From Candidatus Methanomethylicota archaeon (GTDB lineage: Archaea; Thermoproteota; Methanomethylicia; Culexarchaeales; Culexarchaeaceae), in the NCBI GenBank assembly GCA_020833005.1, contig JAJHRD010000009.1, forward strand, positions 1 through 44,863: a stretch of 44,863 bases of DNA, read 5' to 3'. Below, piece after piece: positions 33,951-42,494 of this stretch. Under the pieces are notes generated by a model that worked only from the letters and a program-made list of their open reading frames with translations, was not told where the DNA came from and ran no database searches. The stretch's first letter is position 1. Each line of letters starts with the position of its first letter. Both the position numbers and the translations under genes were made by a program.

Positions 33951-35765
33951 ATGGAGGGAAACTATGAGATTACAAGATTGAGAAACTCGTTGAACCAGAT
34001 AATAAGGATATTTGAGAATAGGGTTAGAGAGATGAGTACAATACCATACTACAAGGATTTCATAAGAGAATATAGGGATGAAAAATTGTATGATAAGTTT
34101 AAAGAATTCTTCGGGGAAGGGGATTTCAAGATAGTGGGTATAGATGGATCTTTAACTCAAGAGAGAAGGATGGAAATGCTAATATTCTACGTATGTGCAG
34201 TGGGATTCTACGGTTACATGAACATCAAAAACAATGAAATAACATTGGATGTGAGTAGAGCAAGGGAGGAGGAAGCCATAAGCATATCAACAAGCATACC
34301 ACTATGGATGGAAGACATACCAAACATAGACCCAGAATACGAGTATGCACCAGACGACTTCGAAATGATGAAAACCATAGACAGCATACCATACGCATTA
34401 ATGACCATGAGCGAATTAAAACTAGCCAACGACCAAATAAACTCAGAGGAAGTGAAAGTTGTAATACTTGATAGAATGCTATCTGGAACTTATGGTCCAG
34501 CTTCAAGAGACTTCAGGAACCTACTGAAGAGGGGGAAATCAATAATATGCAAAGTAAATACGTCAAAGGGGAATCCAAGCATGCTAGACATAAACCTAGC
34601 TGGATACATGGGTCCAGGAAACATACACATACCATTCAGAGACCCATACACAGCATACGCAGCAATAAGAAGGCTAATTGAAGAAATGAATTTAGGGGAG
34701 AATAAGTTTAAGAAGAGGGATCTACCAAAAATATTGAATGTTGGGGAGGAGACTGCAAAGGAAGCTTTAAGAGACATAATGCAATTGAACATGAAGTACA
34801 ATGGCGAATTAATGGTGGATGAAGGGGAATACATAACAATAAACCCAAACGTGAAGGGATATTGGGATAGGGTTTGGCAAGCCACAGAAACCATTCTGAA
34901 AAGGATATATGAAGAGAGGAATGAACATCCACTAATGTTCAATGAAGAAGATTGGATAACAACACTAGATCTAAACACAATAAACCTATACATAATATAC
35001 TCCATAATGGATAAAGCAGTGAAAATGAATAAGCTAATCATAGGGATAATTAAGGATACGAATGCCACAGACCTCATGAGATCAACAATACCATACATCC
35101 TAAACATGAAGAAGATCGAGCAGAAAGGTATCCCAAGATTTAGAAGCGATAAAGCATTACTATCACTAATAAGCTCAGTAAACTACTCGAAGATAAAAGT
35201 TCCATGGAGAACAATAGAATACGATTCCACAATGACAACAATAATACAAGAACAAATCAATGGGGGAATGAAGTTCAAAGCTGCAAGGGAGATTATTGGT
35301 AGGGAGCAATTCACATTGAAAGGATACTTCCAATTGAGGGCATTAACGGAAGATCCCTCAATAAGGAGCAATGTATTCTCATACGATAGACCAGTATACC
35401 CAAAATACGACTTGAAAATGAAGAGGGAGCTTAAATGCATACAATTCGACAAGGAAATAGTTTTGGAGCCAATAATGGAGTTAGGGGACCAGGAAAACGT
35501 GATTGGAGACATAATACTACACATACTATCAAGATCAGATAACCCACACCTACTTGAAGAAATGGGACACAACCACCTACTATTCCTAGCAGATAAACTT
35601 GCAAAGATAATGAGTAAAAGGGCATCGAAAGTTATTGATGGATTAACAAGCCTAGACCTAATGGCTACAACAAAGAAGTATAAAGCATACTTCATAGCAA
35701 GAAGATTCAGAGACATAAGGAGCGAAATAGAACATATAAGAGAAATAAAAGCGAAACAAATGTAG
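33951..35765 (+). CDS. NurA-like nuclease-fold protein with internal insertion (604 residues)
   Basis: Much larger than typical NurA (about 340-450). The NurA layout can be followed: IVGIDGSLTQERR (first catalytic Asp near 69 of the longer frame), an acidic helix, VVILDRMLSGTYGPASRDFRNLL (second Asp, near 178), the late LIIGIIKDTNATDL strand, and a GHNHLLFLADKLAKIM helix. Between them, at about residues 240-330, is an insertion that looks like a winged-helix (KKRDLPKILNVGEETAKEALRDI...). It should be a nuclease or nuclease-derived partner of HerA. ATG at 33951 is used; GTG at 33939 is possible. A radical SAM gene follows directly. Confidence 0.65.
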   Translation: MEGNYEITRLRNSLNQIIRIFENRVREMSTIPYYKDFIREYRDEKLYDKFKEFFGEGDFKIVGIDGSLTQERRMEMLIFYVCAVGFYGYMNIKNNEITLDVSRAREEEAISISTSIPLWMEDIPNIDPEYEYAPDDFEMMKTIDSIPYALMTMSELKLANDQINSEEVKVVILDRMLSGTYGPASRDFRNLLKRGKSIICKVNTSKGNPSMLDINLAGYMGPGNIHIPFRDPYTAYAAIRRLIEEMNLGENKFKKRDLPKILNVGEETAKEALRDIMQLNMKYNGELMVDEGEYITINPNVKGYWDRVWQATETILKRIYEERNEHPLMFNEEDWITTLDLNTINLYIIYSIMDKAVKMNKLIIGIIKDTNATDLMRSTIPYILNMKKIEQKGIPRFRSDKALLSLISSVNYSKIKVPWRTIEYDSTMTTIIQEQINGGMKFKAAREIIGREQFTLKGYFQLRALTEDPSIRSNVFSYDRPVYPKYDLKMKRELKCIQFDKEIVLEPIMELGDQENVIGDIILHILSRSDNPHLLEEMGHNHLLFLADKLAKIMSKRASKVIDGLTSLDLMATTKKYKAYFIARRFRDIRSEIEHIREIKAKQM

Positions 35766-35781
35766 ATTGGATGAACTAATT

Positions 35782-36855
35782 ATGCTATACATACTACACA
35801 CCACCGGACAATGCAACCTAAAATGCAAATACTGTGGTGGAAGCTTCCCACAAAAACTCGTACCATGGAAAATTGAATACAACATAGAAGACTTGAAAAA
35901 TTTCATGGAAGGAGACCCAGAACCAATAATAGCATTCTACGGTGGAGAACCACTACTCAACGCGAAATTCGTAAGGAAAGTTATGGATGAAATAAGAGAT
36001 GCAAAATACGTCATACAAACCAACGCCACACTAATCGAAAACCTCGAAAGAGAGTATTGGTTAAGGTTCAATGCAATCCTACTATCAATAGATGGAAGGA
36101 GGAAGGTGACAGACTACTATAGGGGGAGAGGAATATACGATAAAGTTATAGATGCAGCCAGAAAACTTAGAAGGATAGGATACAATGGGGATCTAATAGC
36201 CAGAATGACAGTATCAGAGAAATCCAAAATATACGCTGAAGTAAAACATTTAGAATCACTAAAACTATTCAACCACATACATTGGCAATTAAATGTTGTG
36301 TGGAGTGAAAGATGGAAGAACTTTGATGAATGGTGTAAGAACAGTTACATACCAGGATTCAAAAAGCTCGTGGAAGAATGGTTAAGGAATGCTGAGAAGG
36401 GGTATGTAATTGGAATAACGCCAATATTGGGAGTATTGAAAGTTGAGATCACGGGTAAGGATATGGAGAGCCCACCATGCGGTTCAGGGAAAACCTCAAT
36501 AAGCATATGTAGCAATGGAAAGGTATATGCATGCCCAATAGCGGTAGACTCAAAATGGGCTGAAATTGGAAACATATACAATAATGATTGGAGAACTGTA
36601 GGGAAGGTATCGATAGGTGATCCATGCATAAAATGCCAATACTACAGGTATTGTGGTGGAAGATGCCTATACGCATACATGGAAAGGCTATGGGGTGAAG
36701 AGGGGTTTAGAAGCATATGCAGAATAACTAAGAAAACGATAAGGGAAGTTGTGAAGATCGCGGGAAGAGTTATCGAGCTGATAGAGAAGGGAATAGTAGT
36801 GGAGGAGGAAGTAGTGTATCCGAAGTTTAATAATACAGTAGAGATAATACCATAG
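35782..36855 (+). CDS. Radical SAM/SPASM protein, probable peptide-modifying type
   Basis: About 357 residues. The radical SAM motif CNLKCKYC is close to the N-terminus, FYGGEPLL follows, and a C-terminal SPASM region holds CGSGKTSISICSNGKVYACP, then CIKCQYYRYCGGRC. From memory it is close to the archaeal AF1577-type putative peptide-modifying enzymes (TIGR04084); this is not checked. The ATG at 35782 is likely, with a GGATGA site 7 nt upstream; a TTG at 35767 would begin 1 nt after the NurA-like stop. Its substrate is unknown and no precursor peptide gene is seen nearby. Confidence 0.8.
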   Translation: MLYILHTTGQCNLKCKYCGGSFPQKLVPWKIEYNIEDLKNFMEGDPEPIIAFYGGEPLLNAKFVRKVMDEIRDAKYVIQTNATLIENLEREYWLRFNAILLSIDGRRKVTDYYRGRGIYDKVIDAARKLRRIGYNGDLIARMTVSEKSKIYAEVKHLESLKLFNHIHWQLNVVWSERWKNFDEWCKNSYIPGFKKLVEEWLRNAEKGYVIGITPILGVLKVEITGKDMESPPCGSGKTSISICSNGKVYACPIAVDSKWAEIGNIYNNDWRTVGKVSIGDPCIKCQYYRYCGGRCLYAYMERLWGEEGFRSICRITKKTIREVVKIAGRVIELIEKGIVVEEEVVYPKFNNTVEIIP

Positions 36856-37104
36856 TTATTCAAGGACTATCATGGTTAAAGTGGATTTAACGTTTGGTGT
36901 ACGCCTAATCTTCATGGAAATAATATTCTTCAACTCCTCAATACCCTCAGCCTCAATTTTAACCACAATATCGTATACACCATAAACCACATAAACCTCC
37001 TTCACACCCTCAATATTAAAGAGTGCATCACGAACTTCAAGTTCAGTGCCAGTCTCAACATTAATGAAGACAAAGGCCGTGGAGGGCAAGATAAACCCCA
37101 ACAA
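36856..37104 (-). CDS. Lrp/AsnC-type RAM domain protein without DNA-binding domain
   Basis: 82 residues that match only the C-terminal effector-binding domain of Lrp/AsnC regulators: a ferredoxin-like fold with AFVFINVETGTELEVRDALFNIEGVKEVYVVYGVYDIVVKIEAE. Such stand-alone RAM domains bind amino acids or other small ligands and may tune Lrp-family regulators. The TTG at 37104 is compatible with leaderless transcription from the TTTAAAAG box at about 37124-37131. It is downstream of the four-gene membrane operon on the same strand, but has its own promoter. Confidence 0.8.
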   Translation of the reverse strand: MLGFILPSTAFVFINVETGTELEVRDALFNIEGVKEVYVVYGVYDIVVKIEAEGIEELKNIISMKIRRTPNVKSTLTMIVLE

Positions 37105-37167
37105 AATTTATAGAACATACTTTTAAATGTTTACCCAACCAAGAAAATGGTAAAAAATGGGTTTAAT

Positions 37168-37941
37168 TTAGTTGGACGCTGGAGCTGCTGAAGCCGCCGA
37201 AGCCCTCTTCTTACGATAATCAGAATATATTATGTATAGAAGACCCAAACAACATAGAGCTGTCATTATCGGCGCATAGACGCCTGCCTCAGGAGTCCCA
37301 ATACCACTAGCTTCCCATGGGAAGTACTTACTACCAAGGAGCAATTCAAACCTCTGTATAAGCAAAGACTCTCTACCCATAACAGTATTAGCGAAGCTCG
37401 CACCCAAAGCTCCAAGGATAAACCATCTAGCAACCCTATTAGCGGATTTCAAAGGCCCACGCATCTCCACTGTGAATATGAAGAAGAATATCGATACGAA
37501 GGTACCTATGAACAGTACAAACCTATTAAAGGTTGTATATGGATCGGCTGCAAAAAGCGGATTTACAATAGCAGCATTAATTTGTGTTACGAAATCTGCT
37601 CTAACAGTACCCCTCAACATAGTGCCAGTACCATAACCTATACCTATAGCTATTGGAATCCTATAAAGCCAGAAATACTTCTTGGAGAAGAAGAAGTAGT
37701 AGCATAATCCTATTATAGCCCATGGAATCACGAAATCCCATCTACCACGGTAAACCACTGGATTGTATAAGTAGTTTTGGAAATACCATAAGTCTACTGA
37801 AACACCATAACCAACACTTAAAGCCACATATAGATGTTCAACAAATCTGAAAAGTGGGTTCTCTCTATATAGGTATGAGAGGCATCCAAAACTTACGAAT
37901 ACAGCAGTCCAAACGAATAGTATATCGAGAGCTGTAACCAT
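37168..37941 (-). CDS. Membrane protein of unknown function (operon gene 4)
   Basis: 257 residues with about seven hydrophobic helices, and a basic Ala-rich tail (KKRASAASAAPASN). Start at 37941 with a strong GGGAGGTGAG site 5-6 nt upstream. No family recognised. It is the last gene of a tight four-gene operon (6 nt or less between genes) whose proteins seem to form one membrane complex. Orientation and number of helices are estimates. Confidence 0.75.
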   Translation of the reverse strand: MVTALDILFVWTAVFVSFGCLSYLYRENPLFRFVEHLYVALSVGYGVSVDLWYFQNYLYNPVVYRGRWDFVIPWAIIGLCYYFFFSKKYFWLYRIPIAIGIGYGTGTMLRGTVRADFVTQINAAIVNPLFAADPYTTFNRFVLFIGTFVSIFFFIFTVEMRGPLKSANRVARWFILGALGASFANTVMGRESLLIQRFELLLGSKYFPWEASGIGTPEAGVYAPIMTALCCLGLLYIIYSDYRKKRASAASAAPASN

Positions 37942-37947
37942 ACCCCC

Positions 37948-38835
37948 TCACCTCCCAACACGAGCCTTCTTAGCAAAGTAGCTTAAGTTTCCAAGGATAA
38001 TACCCACCACCAATAGGTAGTGGACTGCAGATTGAGCATTCATTGCCTGTGGAGCACCACTCAATCCAAGTTCACCAAGCAATATTTCATATTCCGCTGC
38101 ACCCCTAAGGCTGTTTAAGAGGCCGATATAGCCTATATCCCCCTTCTTACCAGCATCATAGTATGGTAGATACCCTGGAACTGATACTCCAGGTAGACCT
38201 ACTGCGAAAACCAGTGCAGGTGGAGGCTTCTTTGTAGCCCAATACTGTAGATATGTTCCGGGGCCGGGGGCTCCAGCTGCAAAGGATATCACCATACTGG
38301 CATACTTTATCCCATCAAACTTCTTAACGAGTGGGAGTGTGGCTATTGGGTTTCCATAGTAGTCTTGAGTCATAGCTCCAGTAATAGTATCGAATATCCT
38401 AATGATTAGGGCGGTAGTTGCCAGATAACCTAAATTCACCACATGCTTACCATACTCCTTGGTAATCAATCTTGTTGGGTTTTCAGGATCTAATCCTGTA
38501 TGATCAATACTCCTCCAAATTTGATCAGCCATTATAGGCCCTTCACCCCACATACCAAGAATGTAAATATATACAGGCCTCTTCACAAGATGTCTGAATA
38601 CCAGTATAGCTTGTGGATGAAGCTCCGCATGCGCACCACCATAATCAAAGGATAATACAACTAGGGAGCCTGGTGGAAGCTTCTCTATATAATCAAACAT
38701 ATCCTTCGTATATTGAGTTATGCTGAGTGGTGAGGGAGCTACCACAGCCACTGGAATTGCAATGCAAAGTGCGGTTAATAGGTATAGCCATCTTGGATCT
38801 AAAGCCTCAAAAAACTCATACCAAGGCCTACCCAT
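37948..38835 (-). CDS. Membrane-anchored protein with a large domain, unknown function (operon gene 3)
   Basis: 295 residues. An N-terminal helix (LYLLTALCIAIPVAVVAP) is followed by a domain of about 200 residues that is rich in Gly, Pro and aromatic residues, including VVLSFDYGGAHAELHPQAILVFRHL and a SFAAGAPGPGTYLQYW segment; a last helix (YLLVVGIILGNLSYF) anchors the end. A strong ribosome binding site, GGAGGTGAG, precedes the ATG at 38835. No match to a known family, though the alternation of membrane and Gly-rich segments is like its neighbours. Confidence 0.75.
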   Translation of the reverse strand: MGRPWYEFFEALDPRWLYLLTALCIAIPVAVVAPSPLSITQYTKDMFDYIEKLPPGSLVVLSFDYGGAHAELHPQAILVFRHLVKRPVYIYILGMWGEGPIMADQIWRSIDHTGLDPENPTRLITKEYGKHVVNLGYLATTALIIRIFDTITGAMTQDYYGNPIATLPLVKKFDGIKYASMVISFAAGAPGPGTYLQYWATKKPPPALVFAVGLPGVSVPGYLPYYDAGKKGDIGYIGLLNSLRGAAEYEILLGELGLSGAPQAMNAQSAVHYLLVVGIILGNLSYFAKKARVGR

Positions 38836-38837
38836 CT

Positions 38838-39560
38838 CTACTCACCTCCAGCAAGGGTTGGTCTACGCTCATACGCAAATATCACCCTAACACCATAAGC
38901 CATAGCACCTATAGCTGTGCATATGGATACTGCACGCATAGCAGAGGTATTCCAGTAATCCATAATCCAAGCTCTAATTGGATCGAAGAATGGGAATATT
39001 GCTGAATTTATAGGTGCATTCCCCATTAAAACGAGGAATCCAGATATTAGGAGTAATGCTGCATCAACGTTCCTAGCCCTGAAAGCACGGTAACCAGCGG
39101 AAATAATGAAGAATCCAAGTAATGCGAACATCATGCTGCTAGCAACGCTACTCACACACCAGTAGAAGTAGTTCCAAATTGTACGTGTATTATCATAAAT
39201 CCATTTGGGTACGATAGCCCCCTTTGGATCCAATGCATATCTGCCACCAAGAACACTAATTATGGCCATAAATGGGAGCATAATCAGAATTATCATGCTA
39301 TACTGCCAATAAGGACGTTTACGCGTAACATTCCTATAGTGAATCCTGTAAACATTTATGGCGCCAATTCCAATAGCCATGGCACCCATTGCATTGAAGT
39401 AGTCTAGCATTGTGGTTTCAAGGTAGCTTGACAAGCTAAACGTTCCAACCCTAATGTCAATGTACCATTCAAATACATATAATATGCCAAAAATAAAGCA
39501 TAGTGCTAATGGTATGGACCTCTTATAGTCGAGTAATAATGAGCGGAAGCCCACGCCCAT
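38838..39560 (-). CDS. Membrane protein of unknown function (operon gene 2)
   Basis: About 240 residues with six to seven predicted helices. The N-terminal region contains FNAMGAMAIGIGAINVYRIHYRNVTRKRPYWQ, a Gly-rich turn and a basic loop. Start: the ATG at 39560 lies 4 nt after the upstream stop, but a GAGGTG site only fits the GTG two codons later (39554), so the exact start is uncertain. No family recognised. Confidence 0.72.
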   Translation of the reverse strand: MGVGFRSLLLDYKRSIPLALCFIFGILYVFEWYIDIRVGTFSLSSYLETTMLDYFNAMGAMAIGIGAINVYRIHYRNVTRKRPYWQYSMIILIMLPFMAIISVLGGRYALDPKGAIVPKWIYDNTRTIWNYFYWCVSSVASSMMFALLGFFIISAGYRAFRARNVDAALLLISGFLVLMGNAPINSAIFPFFDPIRAWIMDYWNTSAMRAVSICTAIGAMAYGVRVIFAYERRPTLAGGE

Positions 39561-39564
39561 CACC

Positions 39565-40413
39565 TCACTTAGCAAGTAAATCCAATAAGAACCTACTCCC
39601 AGCAGTTATTAGTACGATACCTACAATTAGCAGTATGAAGGATATGTATTTCCCAAGGTCATGTGCAAAGAGAACTCCAATAATCTTTGGATCCCTAGTT
39701 ATATATGCTGCTGCAGCGTAAAGTTCCTCACCAAGCAAAACATAATCGCATGCAGCTACGAAGAAGGGTAACTGAACAGTGCTAGTTGTACCGGCAACTT
39801 GTATAGCTCCAATGTTGAATCCGGCTTCAGCAAGCTCTAATGATTCAGCGTAGAAGTATCCTAGGAAGAAGTTTGCTGCAGGCCTCTCCCTCTGGAATAT
39901 GCCTAAGCATCCTTGAGCATATGCGAATTGCTCACTTGCAATGAACCTTACGAATTCAGGCTGATACATGTCAGCCTTACCCTCCATAGTATAAGCTTGC
40001 TTAACAATACCCTCAGCAGCCATGTAAACAGTATAATACCTATTTGCCACAATAAGTGGAATACCATATCTAGCAGTCTTTCTTGCAATATCACCTAAAA
40101 TTGATAGTGCAGCAAGAGTTTCAAGTGCGCCAATGCCGCTCATCCCTGGTGAGAAGAATACTGGTTTACCCATCTCAGTGGCTCTTCCAATAGCTTCATC
40201 TATAGCCTCCACAGCGGGAATCTTCCTAACTTTAACCTTCTCAGGCCTCCTCTTAGAAAGCTCTAATGCAAATATTGTTAGTATTCCGAAGATTAGTAGT
40301 AGGAATCCCTGCGCCATCCTACCAGAAATCACTCGAAACTCTATTTGAGCCAAATCCAGTAGTATCATGTATACCACATCTAAAGGATTTTTCTCAAAAA
40401 AGGAGGTAATCAA
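39565..40413 (-). CDS. DUF6754-like membrane protein of unknown function (operon gene 1)
   Basis: 282 residues: an N-terminal helix (GFLLLIFGILTIFALEL) and a C-terminal helix (FILLIVGIVLITAGSRFLL) enclose a soluble part of about 180 residues that contains EAIDEAIGRATEMGKPVFFSPGMSGIGALETL and an AGTTSTVQLPFFVAACDY segment. From memory this resembles the DUF6754 family; function unknown. The TTG at 40413 fits leaderless transcription, since a TATATAA box at 40436 is 22 nt upstream. An ATG at 40368 would drop the first helix's upstream part. Confidence 0.72.
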   Translation of the reverse strand: MITSFFEKNPLDVVYMILLDLAQIEFRVISGRMAQGFLLLIFGILTIFALELSKRRPEKVKVRKIPAVEAIDEAIGRATEMGKPVFFSPGMSGIGALETLAALSILGDIARKTARYGIPLIVANRYYTVYMAAEGIVKQAYTMEGKADMYQPEFVRFIASEQFAYAQGCLGIFQRERPAANFFLGYFYAESLELAEAGFNIGAIQVAGTTSTVQLPFFVAACDYVLLGEELYAAAAYITRDPKIIGVLFAHDLGKYISFILLIVGIVLITAGSRFLLDLLAK

Positions 40414-40435
40414 AAATATTTTTTGTTATGGAAGG

Positions 40436-40442
40436 TATATAA
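40436..40442 (-). promoter_or_regulatory. TATA box of the four-gene membrane operon
   Basis: The minus strand reads TTATATA, ending 22 nt before the TTG at 40413. This supports leaderless transcription and the unusual TTG start of the first gene. Confidence 0.5.
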
Positions 40443-40656
40443 GTTTTACGATATAAAGGGAGTAAAATTTAAATACTGAATTTAAAGTCTATTGAATTAA
40501 ATTGTCATTGAATGCTCGTATCCCAAGAGGATTATGATATTTTGGTTTAGAAGGTAAGCAGTTTACTAATTGCATAAATTCAAACTTTCCAAAGCCCCAT
40601 TTATTACGTGATGAAGGGTAAAGTTGATAAAGTAGGTTCATAGAAATATTTACGCC

Positions 40657-40941
40657 ATGGGAAACCCGACCACCACAAATGAAATACATGTGAAGGTTAA
40701 ATTCACATCATATCTTAGAGATTTGATTGGTAGGAATGATGCTGTTATAAAGATGAAAAGTGGGGTAAGTGTTGATGATTTGATGAAGATTCTTTGGGAG
40801 AAGTGGCCTATAATAGGGAAGATGGATATGCATGGTGAAGGCCCAATAGTAATACTTTTGAATGGTAAGCCTGTTGGGAGAAGTGTAAAGTTGAATGATG
40901 GTGATGAAGTAGAGTTGATACCGCCAGCAACTGGAGGATGA
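40657..40941 (+). CDS. MoaD/ThiS-family ubiquitin-like protein
   Basis: 94 residues with the beta-grasp fold pattern (HVKVKFTSYLRDLIGR...VIKMKSG..SVDDLMKIL...) and the di-glycine C-terminus PPATGG. Such proteins carry sulfur for molybdopterin or thiamine synthesis or act as ubiquitin-like modifiers (SAMP). No adenylating E1-like or MoaE gene is nearby, so the role is open. A cupin gene follows 43 nt later. The start ATG at 40657 is in a stretch without an obvious ribosome binding site. Confidence 0.85.
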   Translation: MGNPTTTNEIHVKVKFTSYLRDLIGRNDAVIKMKSGVSVDDLMKILWEKWPIIGKMDMHGEGPIVILLNGKPVGRSVKLNDGDEVELIPPATGG

Positions 40942-40984
40942 AAAGTGTTTTAAGTTGTTTGGTGAACTAATTCATGAGGATATT

Positions 40985-41338
40985 ATGGAGAAAGTTGTAC
41001 ACTACACTAAAGTTGAAAGTGAATTCGTGAAGGCTGAGGGAGCACGTGAAACATATGTTAGGTGGCTAATAACGGACAAAGATGGTGCACCAAACTTTGC
41101 CATGAGATTATTTGAAGTAAAGCCTGGCGGAAATTCACCATACCATGAACACCCATATGAACATGAAATATTCATACTAGATGGAGATGGAAAGGTAATT
41201 ATAGATGGAAGAGAATACATGGTTTCAAGGGGGTTTGCAATATACATACCTCCAAATGCAAAACACACAATAATCAACAATGGAAAGAGCGATTTGAAAT
41301 TCCTATGCATGATACCATTAACCACTAAAGGGAAATAA
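40985..41338 (+). CDS. Small cupin-domain protein
   Basis: About 117 residues from the ATG at 40985 (GAGGAT site 5 nt upstream; a TTG at 40955 is the longer option). The cupin metal motif is HEHPYEHEIFILDGDG with two His ligands and Glu, followed by the second cupin box PPNAKHTIINNG with the third His. Such small cupins bind metal ions or act as oxygenases or isomerases; substrate unknown. It is close downstream of the MoaD/ThiS-like gene. Confidence 0.85.
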   Translation: MEKVVHYTKVESEFVKAEGARETYVRWLITDKDGAPNFAMRLFEVKPGGNSPYHEHPYEHEIFILDGDGKVIIDGREYMVSRGFAIYIPPNAKHTIINNGKSDLKFLCMIPLTTKGK

Positions 41339-41406
41339 ATGTAAAATGAGAATTAAATAAAATTAATAAATTGAAATCATCATACCTATTTTTGAGTAGT
41401 GAGTTT

Positions 41407-42456
41407 ATGGGTGGAATACTATTTATTGGAACTGGAAGTGCAGGTGAAAGGATACTTTCAATAGCATATGCAACCTTCAAGAATCTGCGATCAAAAGAGA
41501 ATTACTTTGTTGCAGTAAACACTAGCAAGAAGGATCATGAGAGAGTTCAATCATACTTTGAGGAGAGGGGGATAAAGGATCACCCAAACTTCCTATTTGA
41601 AACCATTGGTGAAGAAACTTTAAGCGGTTATGGTGCTGGGAAAGACCCTAAACTTGGGCAAAGCGCATATGAAACTGATAAGGAGAAACTTCTAAAGAGG
41701 CTGAAAAGCCTACATAAGAAGGAGAACTTCAAAATAGCGATAACACTATCAAGCCTAGGTGGAGGATGTGGAACTATGGTTGCAGGGGAATTGTCAAGTG
41801 ATGTGAGGGATGAAATTGGAATAAGAGTTGTACCCATATGCACAATACCATTCAGAAGGGAGGGAGACCTACTCGTTGGAAACGCCATACTTGGCTTAAG
41901 GAATCTACTTGATAAGGGGTTAAATCCATTAATTTTCGATAATGAGTTGATGATGAGATTTAGCCAAACAGTGGGGGAGGGGGTTGATAGAGCCAACATA
42001 ATAATTACATCCCTAGTATCAAGCTTAGTGGACCTTGTGGAGTATGGTGGATTCTCAAACCCCCCAATAGACATAATAGATATAACTAGACTGATAATAC
42101 CACAATGCGGATTCTTCACAGTAGCATACCTAGATAACCTAAGAGATTTCAAGAAGAAGTGGAAGGATCTATTTGAATTCAACAAATCACTGGTTTCACA
42201 ACCAATAACACAAACAAACTGCTTCATAATGTTTAAAGCCAGAAGCTTCCCACATGAATTGGTGGAAGATGCACTCTCCTACCTTAGAACAAAGTATAGT
42301 GCAAAGGAGATAATACCAACAACCATAGAGGATAAAAGCTTCTCAGGATACACAATAGCAGCAATGGTTTGGGGGATGTCCATAGAAGGTATAAAGCCAC
42401 CACTGAAAACTAAAAGACCATTAAGTGAAGAGATTAGGAAAATGTTCAAAATATAA
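41407..42456 (+). CDS. Divergent FtsZ/tubulin-superfamily GTPase
   Basis: About 349 residues. Despite low similarity the FtsZ order of loops is clear: T1-like GTGSAGERIL at the start, NTSKKDHE (FtsZ NTDxQ), GYGAGKDPKLGQSAYE (FtsZ GLGAGxDPxxGR), the T4 signature GGGCGTMVAG at 118-127, VPICTIPFRREGD (FtsZ VxxxPFxFEG), and a T7-like loop PPIDIIDITRL with both acidic residues at 222 and 225. There is no clear FtsZ C-terminal tail peptide. It should bind GTP and could form filaments. It is not a canonical FtsZ; CetZ, FtsZ-like or a new branch are all possible. ATG 41407 is preferred over TTG 41371. Confidence 0.78.
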   Translation: MGGILFIGTGSAGERILSIAYATFKNLRSKENYFVAVNTSKKDHERVQSYFEERGIKDHPNFLFETIGEETLSGYGAGKDPKLGQSAYETDKEKLLKRLKSLHKKENFKIAITLSSLGGGCGTMVAGELSSDVRDEIGIRVVPICTIPFRREGDLLVGNAILGLRNLLDKGLNPLIFDNELMMRFSQTVGEGVDRANIIITSLVSSLVDLVEYGGFSNPPIDIIDITRLIIPQCGFFTVAYLDNLRDFKKKWKDLFEFNKSLVSQPITQTNCFIMFKARSFPHELVEDALSYLRTKYSAKEIIPTTIEDKSFSGYTIAAMVWGMSIEGIKPPLKTKRPLSEEIRKMFKI

Positions 42457-42471
42457 AATCAAACAAACCCA

Positions 42472-42477
42472 TTTTTT
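42472..42477 (+). terminator. T-run after the FtsZ-like gene
   Basis: TTTTTT about 16 nt after the stop codon at 42456, between convergent genes. A simple archaeal terminator is likely. Confidence 0.4.
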
Positions 42478-42494
42478 ACATGTACAGCCTCCAT

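Noticed and set aside
40608-40614. A GTGATGA sequence that resembles a C box of a C/D guide RNA
   Set aside because: No CTGA D box is present at the expected distance, so a guide RNA is not supported.
40489-40689. A 66-codon minus-strand frame upstream of the MoaD/ThiS-like gene
   Set aside because: It overlaps the start of the MoaD-like gene, lacks a clear ribosome binding site and shows no motif.
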